Below, in pieces: positions 21,500 to 33,000 of a stretch of DNA of 64,000 bases (its first letter is position 1; each line of letters starts with the position of its first letter). The DNA comes from Ganoderma boninense (taxonomy: Eukaryota; Basidiomycota; Agaricomycetes; Polyporales; Polyporaceae). The stretch is taken from positions 2,294,001-2,358,000 of the forward strand of contig CM035311.1 in the NCBI GenBank assembly GCA_002900995.3, in the 5' to 3' direction. The position numbers and the translations under genes were made by a program. A model generated the notes under the pieces. It did not search any database. It worked only from the letters and a program-made list of their open reading frames with translations, and had not been told where the DNA came from.

Positions 21500-22762
21500 T
21501 CAACTCAGCGGGGGGCCTCGCGCAAACTGAATCGTAGTGGCAAAAGCGTACATTCGGGCACCTTGTTGCAGGAAGTACTGCGTCAGCGGCGTTTGCGCTG
21601 CGTGTGCGGGAGGAAGCAAAGACGCAAAAACCGATCCATCATGAGTGCTCGAGTCGCTCCCCCGGTCCCGTGCAAACGTACCGGGCGCAACGTATTCTCG
21701 GAGCGGGAAGACATCGAAAGGAAACGATCGGGCCTCTGCGACGATGGTCCCTCCGCCATTTTGCCGTGCAAAGGCCTCCGGGTCATCGAACCTAATGCCC
21801 GTTAGAGTCACACGGATAGCGAATGCGCATGAAAACGAACCGTGGCAAGCGTATTAGGGTAACTTTGAGTAGAAATTGGCCCCTCTGCCGGATCGATACG
21901 TCGGGGAACATGAAATACACCCCTCTCCTCCCCTGAAGATTGCGGAGGATGTGGGGTGAGGACACCAGGTTGCCGTAAAGCAACCTTTCTCGCGCGGCCC
22001 GACCGTCATCGTTCGTCACATAATCCATCGGAGCGGACCCATCGCTGCTCATTAAGGAGAGCTGGGCGACCAGGAACGGCAGCTCCATCTCGCTGCAACG
22101 ACTTTCAGCGAACACCTATCATTTTCCGAACTGCCTTATCCTACTCACTCTGTGACCGTCCGTCCCGCAGAGTCCCGCATCACCAGCTGCGCTATCAGCG
22201 GAGGTGCGAGTGGGAGGCGCGTAAGTGCAGACGCGCCGAACTCTGCTGCCCGGTGGGGATGTTGGACGATCTCGAGACGGTACGACCTGTGAACGAATTT
22301 AGACCACATCGTTACATGCGCCGACCCGATAGGCAATGGAAGTGAAGGGCACCTGGACTGGCCCCCGCTAGACTCCTCAGTCGCGACTTCGACGTCCTCG
22401 GAACCGTTCACGACCGGTGCCGTCCTATTCACGCCGCGTGCACGGCTAGACAGAGCGGGCGAGCGTTGTGGGGGGGAGGTCGGCCCCGTCGCTCGGGGAT
22501 GTTCGCTGGAGAGGAAATTTATAGAGAGCTTACTCCGCTCCTTGGGTGGAATAGCGTGCCCCAGCGAACTAGCGGTCCTGTTGTGGAGAACCGACGGCGA
22601 GGAGCAGCGGTCGAGGGGGATCGTTTCGGCCAGCTGAGTAAGGGGGTGGGGAGGAAGAGTGGTTTGTGTCGGATGCACACTCAAAGACAAAAGGGAGACG
22701 TACCATGTGCGCGCTTCGGCGGTAGCCTGGGTATCTACTGCGACGCCGCGAGGGAAAGTCAC
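21500..22762 (-). CDS. Velvet-domain transcription factor (class uncertain)
   Basis: Velvet factors are fungal regulators of development and secondary metabolism that bind DNA through an NF-kB-like fold. Short exons join as RSYRLEIVQHPHRAAEFG / LAPPLIAQLVMRDSAGRTVT / DEMELPFLVAQLSLMSSDG / RLLYGNLVSSPHILRNLQGR / RGVYFMFPDVSIRQRGQFLL / KVTLIRLPRFDDPEAFARQN / GTIVAEARSFPFDVFPLREY / TPLTQYFLQQGAR. The order matches a complete single velvet domain without the insertion typical of VelB. Four introns have good borders, including GTGCCC...ACAG before SYRLE and GTACGT...GCAG before QTPLT. The N-terminal 100 residues and start (22762 is the upper limit) are uncertain because another intron may start at a GTACGT near 22703. 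The stop may be 21500, or a later exon ending near 21447. Confidence 0.8.
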
Positions 22763-23188
22763 AACTTTCTGAACGCTTTTTGATCAGCCGGGGTCGGACA
22801 GCGCTCTGAAGAAGTGGCTGCGCGGGCGTTCACGACCACGAGCAGAGCGGACACCCGAAGAGGGCGCAGTGGGTCCAGGCGGCGGTACGACAGCGAGCGG
22901 AGGGAGGAAGCTTAGCCACATCTAGACACGGACATAAATACTGGGGGCCAGATGGAAAATTCCTCGCAATAGCTGATCGATGTAGACCAGCTTCCCGTTC
23001 CAGGGACCGAGGCCTCAAAGGTTATGTCAATTCAATGACGCCGGTTGCGGCTGAATGGCCATGACTGATGCAAAGCGGGAGGGTCGTCTAAACTTAACAG
23101 CGAGCAGCACGAGCAGGAATGGCATGATGGAAAGCGGGGACGATGACTCACATGAGATTAAGGTAGAATAGGTTATACATGAAATATA
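22763..23188. other. Intergenic, 426 bases
   Basis: The stretch lies between the velvet gene's presumed start and the TIM23 stop codon, so it probably includes the velvet promoter and perhaps an upstream exon. No other gene was recognised. Confidence 0.4.
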
Positions 23189-24069
23189 CTAGACTCTGGT
23201 CTTAACATAACTCCACATGCCTGCCAGTCCTGAGATGAAAGTTGCCGCGGCAAGGGCGGGCTTCACACCGGCTAAGACGCAAAACAATAAGAGCGGGTAG
23301 TCGCGGAGAAGCAATCAAGAAGGCGTACCGGTTGACTTGTACAAGGCGCCGGTGAGTGCGCCTGCGGCCATGCTGCCGTATGTGTCGTGCTCGCCACGGA
23401 AATGGTCTATTGAGGAATTGAAGGCGTTGTAGACGAGAGCTGTGCGGGAATAAATTGGTTTTGGAAAGACCTCAAAGTTTCAAAGTAGCCGCACCGAGAC
23501 AGCCGGCGGAATTGCCCATGAATGTGCCTCGGCGGGTAACCGAGTTGAGGATACTGTTGATCCTTAGCCTGGCATTGGTCACCGCCAGGGGTCTACGTGA
23601 GCCCTCGCGCAGTCCCCACACGCCGCCAAGGGCGAGTCCTAGAGGTCTGGGATGAGCATGTGATGGCAGAAAACAATAAGAGGAGATAAGGTGTGATGAA
23701 TTGGGGTTACGTTCGGTCAGACTAGCATGATCGTTCTGCCTCAGAGTTCGAAGAAGAAGGGTGATGGAAGGGGGGAGGGGCGTGAAAAGCCGATAAAGAG
23801 TACGGACCACTTAGGTACGTGGTTCCCGTGCCATAGCACAAATCGTCACTCCAGCCCCGGGAGGGAATTGCGCCCCCTGCGCCCGGAAGGTCGCTTGTTT
23901 TGTCATCGTCAAGCTGGAGATAGTCGAGCTTGTCTTCTATGCCTGCGAGAGGATGGAGTTTTGACGGATCGAAGGAGCCGAGGAGGAGGTCGGACCCTGA
24001 GCTGGTCATGGCATCGATGTTGTCGTCCTTGAGCAAGGAGTAATCGACATTGTCGTGTGAACGAGCCAT
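23189..24069 (-). CDS. TIM23: Mitochondrial inner membrane translocase TIM23
   Basis: The protein forms the channel core of the presequence translocase. The start at 24069 gives MARSHDNVDYSLLKDDN. Conserved parts follow: FDPSKLHPLAGIEDKLDYL, the signature IPSRGWSDDLCYGTGTTYLS, then LALGGVWGLREGSRRPLAVT, RLRINSILNSVTRRGTFMGN and RGEHDTYGSMAAGALTGALY. It ends GVKPALAAATFISG...VKTRV with TAG at 23189-23191. The glycine-rich membrane segments are those of the Tim17/Tim22/Tim23 family. Introns with good borders separate TYLSG from LALGG, NSAGCLG from ALVYN, and LYKST from GVKPA. An in-frame upstream ATG at 24177 would add 36 serine/proline-rich residues. I prefer the downstream start. Confidence 0.93.
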
Positions 24070-24177
24070 TCCGTACACCTTGAGGGGGGGTGGGGGCGGC
24101 GAGGGGCCGGGGCTGGAGAGTGAGCGAGACGATGAGGAAGACCTGGAAAGACTTGCGCGCTGGACGTCCGTCATCAT

Positions 24178-24738
24178 CCCGCTCCCCTTACGTCAGCACC
24201 GGCGTCTTCCGGTCAATTTCGAGCGTCGAGTCTCAGTCTCAAGACTCCAGCGCCGTGCTCAGCTTGCGGCCATCGCCACCCAATTCACCTCGACCAGCAT
24301 CTTAAAGTTATCCAACCCATTATTTTCCCACTTTCGCTCGCCCCGGAACCAACAATTGCTTTCCTCAAATACGAATTGTGGTTTATGGCTACCTGGCGAG
24401 AAAGTTGGCTTGTGAGTTCTCGAACGCTTCCTGAGAATCGCATCGGCCTTCAGAGCCTGTGTGACTGGCGGCATTCACAGCGCGACATCAGATCGGTGCG
24501 TGCTTTTAGGAGTCGTCCGGGTGGTTTGCCTCCGAGTTTGAAGTCTCTTTGTCATCGCACCCAATTATCTTTTGCTCCCTGACGCTCTCCTCGTCCAGGG
24601 CCTTACGGAAGCACTCGACGGCAGTTCGGCCACTTGTTCAATCCTCGCACCTCTTACTCAACTCTTACTTCATCCCGTCCTTCTTGCCACAATCTCCCCG
24701 GAGAAATCAATACCTTACACCATCGGGCCACGTAAACC
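24178..24738. other. Intergenic, TIM23 promoter side
   Basis: The stretch is upstream of TIM23 and of the orphan exon that starts at 24739, so it may be a divergent promoter. It is moderately A/T-rich near 24300-24400. No gene was recognised. Confidence 0.4.
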
Positions 24739-25061
24739 ATGCTTTCGGCGCTGCGTGCTACCCTGCATCTTGCATCGGTTCGCGGTAAACCTGACGCCTG
24801 TTTCCTGACCCTGACTCGACCTCGGCCCGTCTTAGGACTTTCCTATTCACCACAACGTACCGGGTCTCGGAGATACAGATACACACTATACCCACAGGCA
24901 TCGTGGCCATCCTTCTTGGTGAGATTTCCTTCTCTCGCGCGCAGCAGCGCGTGGCCCAATTGTGTACGCTTCTCTGCATCGCGCGCACTGCAACGTGCAC
25001 TTGCGTCAGCACAGCACAGCACCTCAGGACATGAACGTGGAAGGCCACGAAGATGTTAAGT
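24739..25061 (+). pseudogene. Orphan 5' exons of a mitochondrial-type protein, apparently truncated
   Basis: An ATG at 24739 opens MLSALRATLHLASVRG. A well-formed intron (GTAAAC...CTGAC...TTAG, about 24787-24838) joins it to LSYSPQRTGSRRYRYTLYPQ and ASWPSFL, which ends at a GTGAGA donor. The N-terminus is basic, alanine/leucine/serine-rich and free of acids, as in mitochondrial presequences. A possible third exon reads DMNVEGHEDVKSIQR and runs into the 3' end of the HET gene on the opposite strand. I do not recognise the family. It could be a small intact gene with an unidentified last exon, or the head of a gene cut off by rearrangement. Confidence 0.45.
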
Positions 25062-27017
25062 CTATTCAACGTCAGGCACCCCGGCCGTGCCTAGCTCTAC
25101 CACCAGCGAGTAAACGTCCTGCCGGGTTAACCACGCGCTGAACGTCAGCCGGACTGTCCGATACCCATACATAAACTCCTTTGATCCGCTCTCCCACCCC
25201 CCAACGTGCCCAGAAGGGCATCGAGGGCTCAGATCCGCACCCGAGCCCGAACCATTACCCCCGGCCGCCGGTCGATCTGCGTCTGCCCAAGACGCCGTCG
25301 ACCTTTTGTCTTGCGTCCGTGCCGACAGCGACTCATTGTCTGCGCGCGCGTCGGAGAACATCTCGCCCGACCGCACAGTCGCCGCCCTCCCCAGACCCGA
25401 TTCCCCCGACCCGACCACGGAGACGCACATGTAACGTCCGAGGCATGGACAGCGACCCATTTGAATCCGTATTGTCTCCTTGCCGCCCTCGAGCACGAGG
25501 ACGCAGTCCGTGGATGAGGTCGTTTCCGAGATATGGAGAGTGAGGTCATCTCCCTTCTTCTCGCCCGATGCGGACATCGTGAACCCGTCGGCCACCAGCT
25601 TCGATACAATGTACCCTGGGATGACAATGTCGCAAGGACACTTGAATAGAGGAGGCGATGTGACGGGCTGCGGCAGTCGGCGTCCCATGATCGAGGAACG
25701 GTAAGGGATGCAGACGTCCTGGACGCCGGCGGTGTGCAAGACCTTTGCACTTCGCCCGCACGAGAGGCTCACAGCGCGGAAGTACGCATAGGGCGGCACC
25801 TGGGGACGTCCGACGTAATGCCCGACATAATAGCGGCCCGACGCTCCGCGCTGCGGGTATAACAACAACGCTACCAAGCGTCCGGCGGTGTCCTCGCAGG
25901 CGAGCACCGCGAGATACGTCGTCTTCTCGGAACCGTGCTGGACGGGAATGAGCGGGAATCGTGAGCGCATGCCGTAGCTTGTGACCGAGTAATCTGCGAA
26001 TGGGAAGGTCGTCCCGACACGGCCCTCGAACGACTCCAGGGAGACCGGTGAAACTCCCCCTGCATTGATGAACGCGTCTGGGGACCATGCAAAGAGGCTC
26101 CGCGACTGCCAGTAACGGCTGTCGTCCCCGACAGTGCTTGAATGCGGGCTCAAGGTGTCGTACAGCAGGTCGTCATCGTAGAGGATGGGGCCCCAGACGA
26201 AGATGCTCTGGTCGGGGACGTGTTTGAGAATCTCCTCCTGGAGCCGGATGAACGCGTTCTGACCTTCCCCGTAGATCGTTGGCATGTTGACGCCAAAGAT
26301 GCCCATGAGCGAGTACGCCCTGTCCTCCTCCCGAGTCGTCTGCCGCTTCGCCGCCCACGACATGCGCCGGGCGACGCTGACCGCATCGAGCGCGACCTCG
26401 TGTCGGAGCACCGCACCGTCGATCCCTGTAATCTCCTCGATAACGTCTGCAAGGCTGTCCTTTGTCCCCAGCAGCCGCCAGTTCTTGGAGAAGAATACGA
26501 CGACGGCAGGAGCGACGAGCTCCTGGAGGGTCCATCCTCGCGTGAACCATCTACTCCGTCGAAAGTGGGAGTCCTTGAGACGCGGATCGTGATCATCCCC
26601 GACGTCGTCCAGCAGGGCGAAGCACACGTCCGCAGCGACGTACCACTCGTACATGGAGTTGATTGCCTCGGACAGCTCGCTGCTGCTGGTCTTGTCGATG
26701 CAGCACGAGTCGATCCAGACCCAGCGGTAGCCATGTTTCCGTGCGAGAGCGCAACAGCCTCGAATCTTGTCCGACGCTTGCGAGAGAACGGACTCGGAGG
26801 GCCCGAGGGCTCTGGTACCCAGGGTCACGAGGATGCGCCGTTTCAGACCTCTCCGTGCTCGTTCAGCCCCACCCTGGAGCGTCCTGAGGTCCTGGAAGGT
26901 CTGTTCTCCGGTCTGGCGCCAGACATGGGACAAGATCGCGTATCGATGCTCGCGTGGCCGGTCGACCCAGCGAAACGAGCCGAGCTCTGTATCGAGTAAC
27001 CACATACCGCCCAGCAC
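25062..27017 (-). CDS. HET-domain protein (heterokaryon-incompatibility type)
   Basis: HET-domain proteins trigger cell death when genetically different hyphae fuse, and many are of unknown specificity. The gene is one uninterrupted frame of 651 residues. The HET domain occupies about residues 25-250: YAILSHVWRQTGEQTFQDL, then SDKIRGCCALARKHGYRWVW with IDSCCIDKTSSSELSEAIN, SMYEWYVAADVCFALLDDV and SRWFTRGWTLQELVAP. The usual link to the second half follows (REEDRAYSLMGIFGVNMPTI, YGEGQNAFIRLQEEIL). The C-terminal 350 residues carry no recognised domain, repeat or NACHT motif. The codon for MWLLDTELGSF at 27005 is a likelier start than the ATG at 27017, by comparison with the family's usual N-terminus. 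The lack of introns contrasts with its neighbours. Confidence 0.93.
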   Translation of the reverse strand: MLGGMWLLDTELGSFRWVDRPREHRYAILSHVWRQTGEQTFQDLRTLQGGAERARRGLKRRILVTLGTRALGPSESVLSQASDKIRGCCALARKHGYRWVWIDSCCIDKTSSSELSEAINSMYEWYVAADVCFALLDDVGDDHDPRLKDSHFRRSRWFTRGWTLQELVAPAVVVFFSKNWRLLGTKDSLADVIEEITGIDGAVLRHEVALDAVSVARRMSWAAKRQTTREEDRAYSLMGIFGVNMPTIYGEGQNAFIRLQEEILKHVPDQSIFVWGPILYDDDLLYDTLSPHSSTVGDDSRYWQSRSLFAWSPDAFINAGGVSPVSLESFEGRVGTTFPFADYSVTSYGMRSRFPLIPVQHGSEKTTYLAVLACEDTAGRLVALLLYPQRGASGRYYVGHYVGRPQVPPYAYFRAVSLSCGRSAKVLHTAGVQDVCIPYRSSIMGRRLPQPVTSPPLFKCPCDIVIPGYIVSKLVADGFTMSASGEKKGDDLTLHISETTSSTDCVLVLEGGKETIRIQMGRCPCLGRYMCVSVVGSGESGLGRAATVRSGEMFSDARADNESLSARTQDKRSTASWADADRPAAGGNGSGSGADLSPRCPSGHVGGWESGSKEFMYGYRTVRLTFSAWLTRQDVYSLVVELGTAGVPDVE

Positions 27018-28322
27018 GAATGACTAAAACCAAATATCGTCAGCGTCAGGCGTCCTTGTGGTCAGAAACACTGAGCATTCGACACTTCCAAAGGTCGCTT
27101 TGCATGGTGGCCAGACGCACTTACCTCAGTTATGTCGTCGCAAAGAACGGTAACCACGGCGGCGCCACCCCCGAACGCGTCTCTCTTGGACTCTTCCTTC
27201 GCCGACGTTCAGTGTCACGCTGTCTCTTTGGACGAGGGTTAGCGATCGCAATTTGCACCCATCAGAACGAGTGGATCCTCACTGTCCTGTTACCAGACAG
27301 CCCAGGAACGCACGGTCAGGTGGAAACTTTGAAACTGATCATGGAGCGAACCGACGCCGCTCTCGCGGCAGCGCGTCGGGCGACGAACGCGCGCTCACAG
27401 GCGGCCGCTGCCACCCGCTGCGGCACCATCGTGGCGCGCCTCCGTTGCCCAAAACGGACGACCCCACCCCGCCGATCTCGATCGTCGCGTAGCACGGATT
27501 GTCCGCAGCCACTAACCTAAATCCGGATCACACGTACGACATCCCACGACGCGCGCGAACGGGCACCGGAGCGCGGAAATAGCGGGAGCTAGGCAGAGTT
27601 AAGCAGCCGTGTGGACGCTGCGTTTTGGGTAGTACAGTACATGAACAGGCCCAGGTATGTATGCATCCGTACAGGAGCAATATCGATATCGTAGTAAAAC
27701 AAGCACGCCATCGACCAGGGACGTGTCCGTGTCCGTGCGCATGGGAGGGGGGAGTGGGAGGGGTGCGTAACAAAGCAAGGGGTCGTGATTTGGTCGTGAT
27801 GATGAGAATGATGAGGGTGGGGATGGGATGGAGATGGAGGTGGAGAGGGGGGGAGGGTGCAATGCAGTTCACATGCGGCCGCCCTACACGGCGAAAAGCC
27901 AGTCTGGGGGAATCTTGAGTTTCGCAGCTCGCGCGGGCTCTTAAGAGGGAGTTCTTAGGTCAATTCGAAGTGGAGGGCGAGGTCTGCCCAAGACCAACCT
28001 GCCTTAGAAACGATTGAAAGCAATTTGAGGGGTGTCGCAGGCTAGTTTAGCACGATCAGCAGATGGTCAGTCCTTGAGAGCAACCCGAGGGAGTCCGACC
28101 GTCGATGCCGGTCGGTTGCGCCTTATCTGACACCGGAAAGGAAGCAGGCTCTCACGATCATCCACGGCAGTGACGGCACTGGGTGCGGGGCTTGATCTCG
28201 GCGCTCTGCTGCTGCTGCCTCCTTCTCAACCTCGTCCCTCGTCCTCGTCCTCTTCTCGTCCTCAGTCGTCGCACCTTGGTCACTGCTGTTCGTTCCTCCT
28301 CCCCTATTCCTCCTCGAACGGC
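27018..28322. other. Intergenic, 1.3 kb
   Basis: The stretch contains the HET gene promoter at its left end and the promoter of the 131-residue protein gene at its right end. Bases 27720-27860 are strongly G-rich on the plus strand with GGTGGAG/GATGG runs. Bases 27940-28020 contain repeated CTTAAG/CTTAGG-like words. No gene was recognised. Confidence 0.4.
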
Positions 28323-28826
28323 ATGGACTCCGGAAAGGTTCCCCTGCTGAAGTACGTCTGGGGCTGATCTTCTTTGATACTCACGCTAACCCTCCCTTCA
28401 GGTTCATCCAGTTCCGACTTGGCGACGGGAGGTGTCGAGTAGTTGGGGAGCAATCAGCGCAGAAAGTCGGGATCGACCGTCATAGTGAGCTTTTTGTTTG
28501 ATTTGACGGGAGCTGCCTCCTGTGCTCACTTATCGTCGCCAGATCTTGCCCGCCTCATCGAGAGCGCCGCGCTCGAGATCCAACAGCTGCGGGAGTTGCA
28601 CCGCCAGAAGAAGGACTCTACCGTGCCGCAGGATGTCAAGGATCTCGTCGACCTGGGCCGTGTATACCGGCTGGAGTCCCTGGAGCACAGATACCGCTGT
28701 CTCCGGTTGGCCGAGTACATTCTCGAACTTCACTCCGCTCACGGTGCCCATGGTTCCCTCCAAGCCTTGCCCCCGGTTCCTGCTGAGATCACCTGGTATC
28801 TCGACATGACCGCTCAGGAGGAATGA
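28323..28826 (+). CDS. Unidentified conserved-looking 131-residue protein
   Basis: Three exons (28323-28351, 28402-28484, 28543-28826) join to 396 bases with standard GT..AG borders. The product starts MDSGKVPLLKFIQFRLGDGR, continues IDRHNLARLIESAALEIQQL, then DVKDLVDLGRVYRLESLEHR and YRCLRLAEYILELH, and ends PVPAEITWYLDMTAQEE. It looks soluble and mainly helical, with no signal peptide or membrane segment. I do not recognise the family. Continuous frame across two introns and sensible codon use make it a real gene. It lies beside a transposon but does not resemble transposon proteins. Confidence 0.7.
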
Positions 28827-30079
28827 GGGAGGAAGGGTTGTGAAGGAAGAGATTGGCTTCAAGGGCGGTCTGGTTCCTGTGAGCTGTTCTTTCGTGTTGT
28901 ATATTCCATTCTGCTGTCCATGCATATCGGGTTCTGCTTGTGTACAATTATAATTCTATTCTGTCTATCCTGCTCCATTGTCCCATAAAGAAAAGCTTCA
29001 AGAACGTTCTCAATCGTCCTCGATGCGAGGCTCTCTACCACATACAACTTCATCTGTCTATACTACCATTGCAGCAATCTGTGCAGAGCCTGCTGCCTAT
29101 CTCAATACACTTGATTTACGCTGCTTGTGCACTGTATCATTCAAGCTTTTCTTCGCAATTAAAGCCTCGGGTTCAAGGTCCCCTGCAGGATGTCGAAGTG
29201 AGAAGCGCCCGGTGGCGGAGCAAAGCGCCCGGTGGACTTGGGAAACATGGGCCATTCCAAACGCGTGTCGTGCACCATGGGTCCACCGCACCCTCCCCGC
29301 AGAGCTCGCTCGTCTCTTTCAACACGGTACATTGTCATCAAACAAAGGCACCTCTCCTACCATCGGCGGCTTGCATGGCTCCACAGGCGTCGGACTTATC
29401 ATTCTCTGGCTCTGGAGCGGCTGGGCTCGGTCTTCATCCTCTGTGTCCTGTCTATACTCGCGTTCTCGGCAACCGGCCACGGTCTTGTTGCCTTGATCTC
29501 TAGAGCCCCTCGTGAACTTCAATTTCTACCTATCTGGCACAGTCTTCTGTATGGAGGGTGTTTTGCGTACAGCCTACTACTCGGTGAGGGCCCTCGATCT
29601 CCATCTGTCTTACGGTTGTTGAGCATCGCGGTAGAGCTTTCAACCAATATTCGTTCAACGGCACAAGGCCTGGAATTGCGTCCCTCGGCTGTCAGCTGTG
29701 CCGCACCGCACCCCGAGACCGCTGGAGATGGTCTCTCTGTGCCATACACGATTTTTGTCGAAGGCACGAACTGTCGAGTTGTCTCGCTGCGTGCGTACTC
29801 TTGTGCACAGTATACTAATGCGACACATACTAAGAACTTCACAGAGGTTACGAAACACGACACCGTCGAACACGTTTTCTCCCAATTACAAAAGCGCCAT
29901 CTAGCTGTTGCTTCACATCGTCTCCAACAGTTCTTCATTTATCCTCCATTCTCGCTCGCCCCGCTGCCATGGAACCTTCCCTTGCATGCTGCGGGAGTGT
30001 TCAGTGGATGCACGCTACACCTCCGCACTCGCGTTTTGGGTGGCGTACGCACGTCTGCCGCAGGTGCGAGCCTTTCTTG
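28827..30079. other. Left flank of the Plavaka-type element
   Basis: No gene was recognised. A single frame runs from 29232 to 30080 on the plus strand without a stop (282 codons, about residues 57-110 hydrophobic). Its composition and the overlapping open frames on other frames do not support coding. The left end of the transposon is expected here but I could not place its terminal inverted repeat. Confidence 0.35.
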
Positions 30080-33000
30080 ATGCCTCTTGAGTTCAAGCTC
30101 GAACACTATTGGCAGTGCAAAATTCTAACCCGGCGGCGCGGTTCTCAAAGAAACAGTCGTTCCCCTCCGCGGATCCAGAAGGCAAGTGCCTTTTATTATC
30201 GACATCTAAATGGTGTACTGACAAGGCTTCCTGGATATCTAGTCTGGGAACCGTTGACCGGCGAAAGTTGGGGTTATTTTCGATGTCGATGTTGCGACGT
30301 CGACCTGCAGCCCAAGCGCATCCCCGCTCATGAGAAGACTAAATTCCACAGAAGTCGACTCGCCCGGGCCAAAGCCACCGAGAAAGGGAAATCCAAGGCG
30401 TGCGAGTTGCACGGTCTTCCTCCCGCCTCAACATCTACGATGTCCCGCGAGGCTGTGCTCCCAGGTATCCGCACTGCTCTTGCCGGCATACTTGAGGAGT
30501 CAATGTGGGACGTTGACGTGCATGACAGCTCAGATAGCTGGGTCAATGAAGAGTCGGGCATTGTGGATTGGAGTCTGGTCCCCCCGTCGGCTCCGGTGAG
30601 ACGGACATTCGAGGAACAAGATATGGCCCACCTCTCGGCGCGCTTGGATGCATATTTGTCAAGTGGTGGCGCCATTGATGAGGACTCTGCGGATGAGGAT
30701 GCCGGTCCGGAGTCTTGGGCGAGAAGGGAAGAAATGGTGGATGAGGATGGCGAGGAAGATACGGGCGGGAGGGCGCCCTGGGAAGATTGTGTTCAAGGTC
30801 ACTCGGACGTTGTATTAACCACCACGACATTGATCACTGATGCCTCAACAGGACTCAGGACAGGCAAGTCACGGATACGGCACAACATCACAGACGAGCA
30901 TACACCGTGGTTTCCCTGGCCCGACAAGGAGGTAAGTATCATTCCGGCCATTGTTTATAGGGAGTCCATTAGTTGATTCGCCATGTGTGTTCCAGACCTG
31001 CGTCCTCGATGTCATTCGCCATATCCCACGATGCACCTTCTCGAATAGGCAGAACATCGTGATTCACTGGGCCCTTCGTGCGTTAGGTATTCGCGACGTG
31101 CCATCCAACCACGATGTGGATCGTGTAGTGAGGACTCTCCAGGATGTGTGTGGTGTGCAGAGCATCCGCTACGAAGGGGTGATGGGTCATGTATACTATG
31201 TAAATGACTTCGCCGCTCTCATCGCTCAGGTAAGTTGTATCTATGGACCTGGATGTTCCGGTACACTTATCTGCTTCACTCCATAGGAAATGGCAAATCC
31301 CCGTGTTCGACCGCATCTGCGATTTCTACCCGAGAATGCCGGTGCATCGTTGTGCGAGGCATGGCAGGCGGAACGTTGGAGGACAGAGCTCGACTCAAAC
31401 TTCGCATCGCCAATGGTACGCAAGGACGACCAGGATTTCTATGTGTATGAACCTGCACAGCTCGAGAACGGCCGTCTCTGCATGCCGACGCGCTGGTTCA
31501 CCCGTGGAGATCAAACATACGCAGATGTTTGGGACATGGCTGCCTCGGAAACTGGATGGGTTGTTCTTAAGCACAGCAAGTTCGAGGTCAACGTGCAGGA
31601 CTTTACGGTCTCATTTCCCCATCTCGTAGCACTCGCTGGGCACCGCTGTCATCAACCTGATCCACGCGAGATCATCGGTATGCTTGCGTCAAGAACTAAT
31701 AATCTAGCTAGCTAACAGATATTTACTCCAGGCTTACAGGAGGAGCGCAATGGCGGCATCCTGCCATGGACTCTGAGCGACCCCCAGTCCGGGAACAGGT
31801 GGCGTCGTCTGGCAGCGGGACATCGCGTCGTCGCATTTCCGGTGTGGTTGTATTGTGATGACACGTCCGGCAACCTGTCCAAGAAATGGAATAAGCACAA
31901 TTCCTTTCTATTCACGGCTGCTGGGCTTCCCCGACGTCTCGTTCATCACGAATATAATATCCATTTTCTCTCAACATCAAATCTCGCACCCCCGCTCGAG
32001 ATGCTAGATGGCATCATCGAGCAACTCCGGTACGTGCACTCTGCCCAAAACAAGTTTATCATCTTGCTTACATTCATTCTAGTGACTCCCAGTCGTCTGG
32101 CATTTGGGCATGGGACTGTGTTCTGAAACAGATGGTCCTCGTTGTCCCGTCTGTGCTTGCAATGCTTGGCGACAATCCTATGCAAAGCGAGATCGCTTGT
32201 CACATTGGTCTTGCTGGGAAGTTGTTCTGCCGCGTATGTCGTGTCTCAAAGGGTGCTCCTGATAACACTTCGGAGGCTCAGGTGGCAGATGAAGGCGCAC
32301 CCGAAATGCTAGCCACCACTGACGACGCGGAATCAGTCCGGTCTCGCGGCGCAGACTCGGCTTCCGATGCGACAAGCATTGACAGCGCTCAGGGTGGGCA
32401 CGGAGGCCAGAACGGGAGGAAAAAGAAGTTGGAGACAATGGCGGAGATGGTGGATCGCGTACGACGCTTCATGTCGGTGGGTCTTGGTCTGTTGATAAGT
32501 AGCTCACCGCTTCTGAGTCGTCATGCTGACTAGCTGTCCCAAACTCCCAATAGATTGGTATTCCTCGCACACGGGCCGATACGCTGAAAGATTTGCGTTC
32601 ACAGTTTCAGGAGGCCCAGCGCGTCGGTGGAAAGTCATCGGTCATCCATGAACGTACCAAAAAGGGTATCAAGGACACCTTCCAGGATCATTTCATCAGC
32701 AAGCTGGTCTCTCTCACGACTGCCAAGGGACGGGGTCTCTCCGAGAAGCTCGCCGATGTTCTGCAGTATACGCAGTCAATACCATACCTTTCCGAATCTG
32801 CGACGAGTCCTGTGTGGCGCATTCATGGTACGTCCTACATGATTGTCAATATTTACGCATGCTGAAACTGATAAATGGTGTTGTCAGACTTTAACCCACA
32901 CACCGACACTCCTGTCGAGATCCTTCATGTGATTTTGCTCGGCTTTGTAAAGTACTTTTGGCGGGACACCGTGCAACGCCTGAAGGATCCCGAGAAGGCG

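Noticed and set aside
26142..26999. 285-codon open frame on the plus strand opposite the HET gene
   Set aside because: It lies entirely antisense to the HET domain, has no recognisable motif and is explained by codon bias.
29155..29185. T-arm-like GGGTTCAAGGTCCC
   Set aside because: No D-arm, anticodon stem or acceptor stem upstream fits a tRNA.
29232..30080. 282-codon open frame upstream of the transposase
   Set aside because: It shows no family motif, mixed composition and competing open frames. It may be chance openness in the transposon flank, though part of it could be transposase leader.
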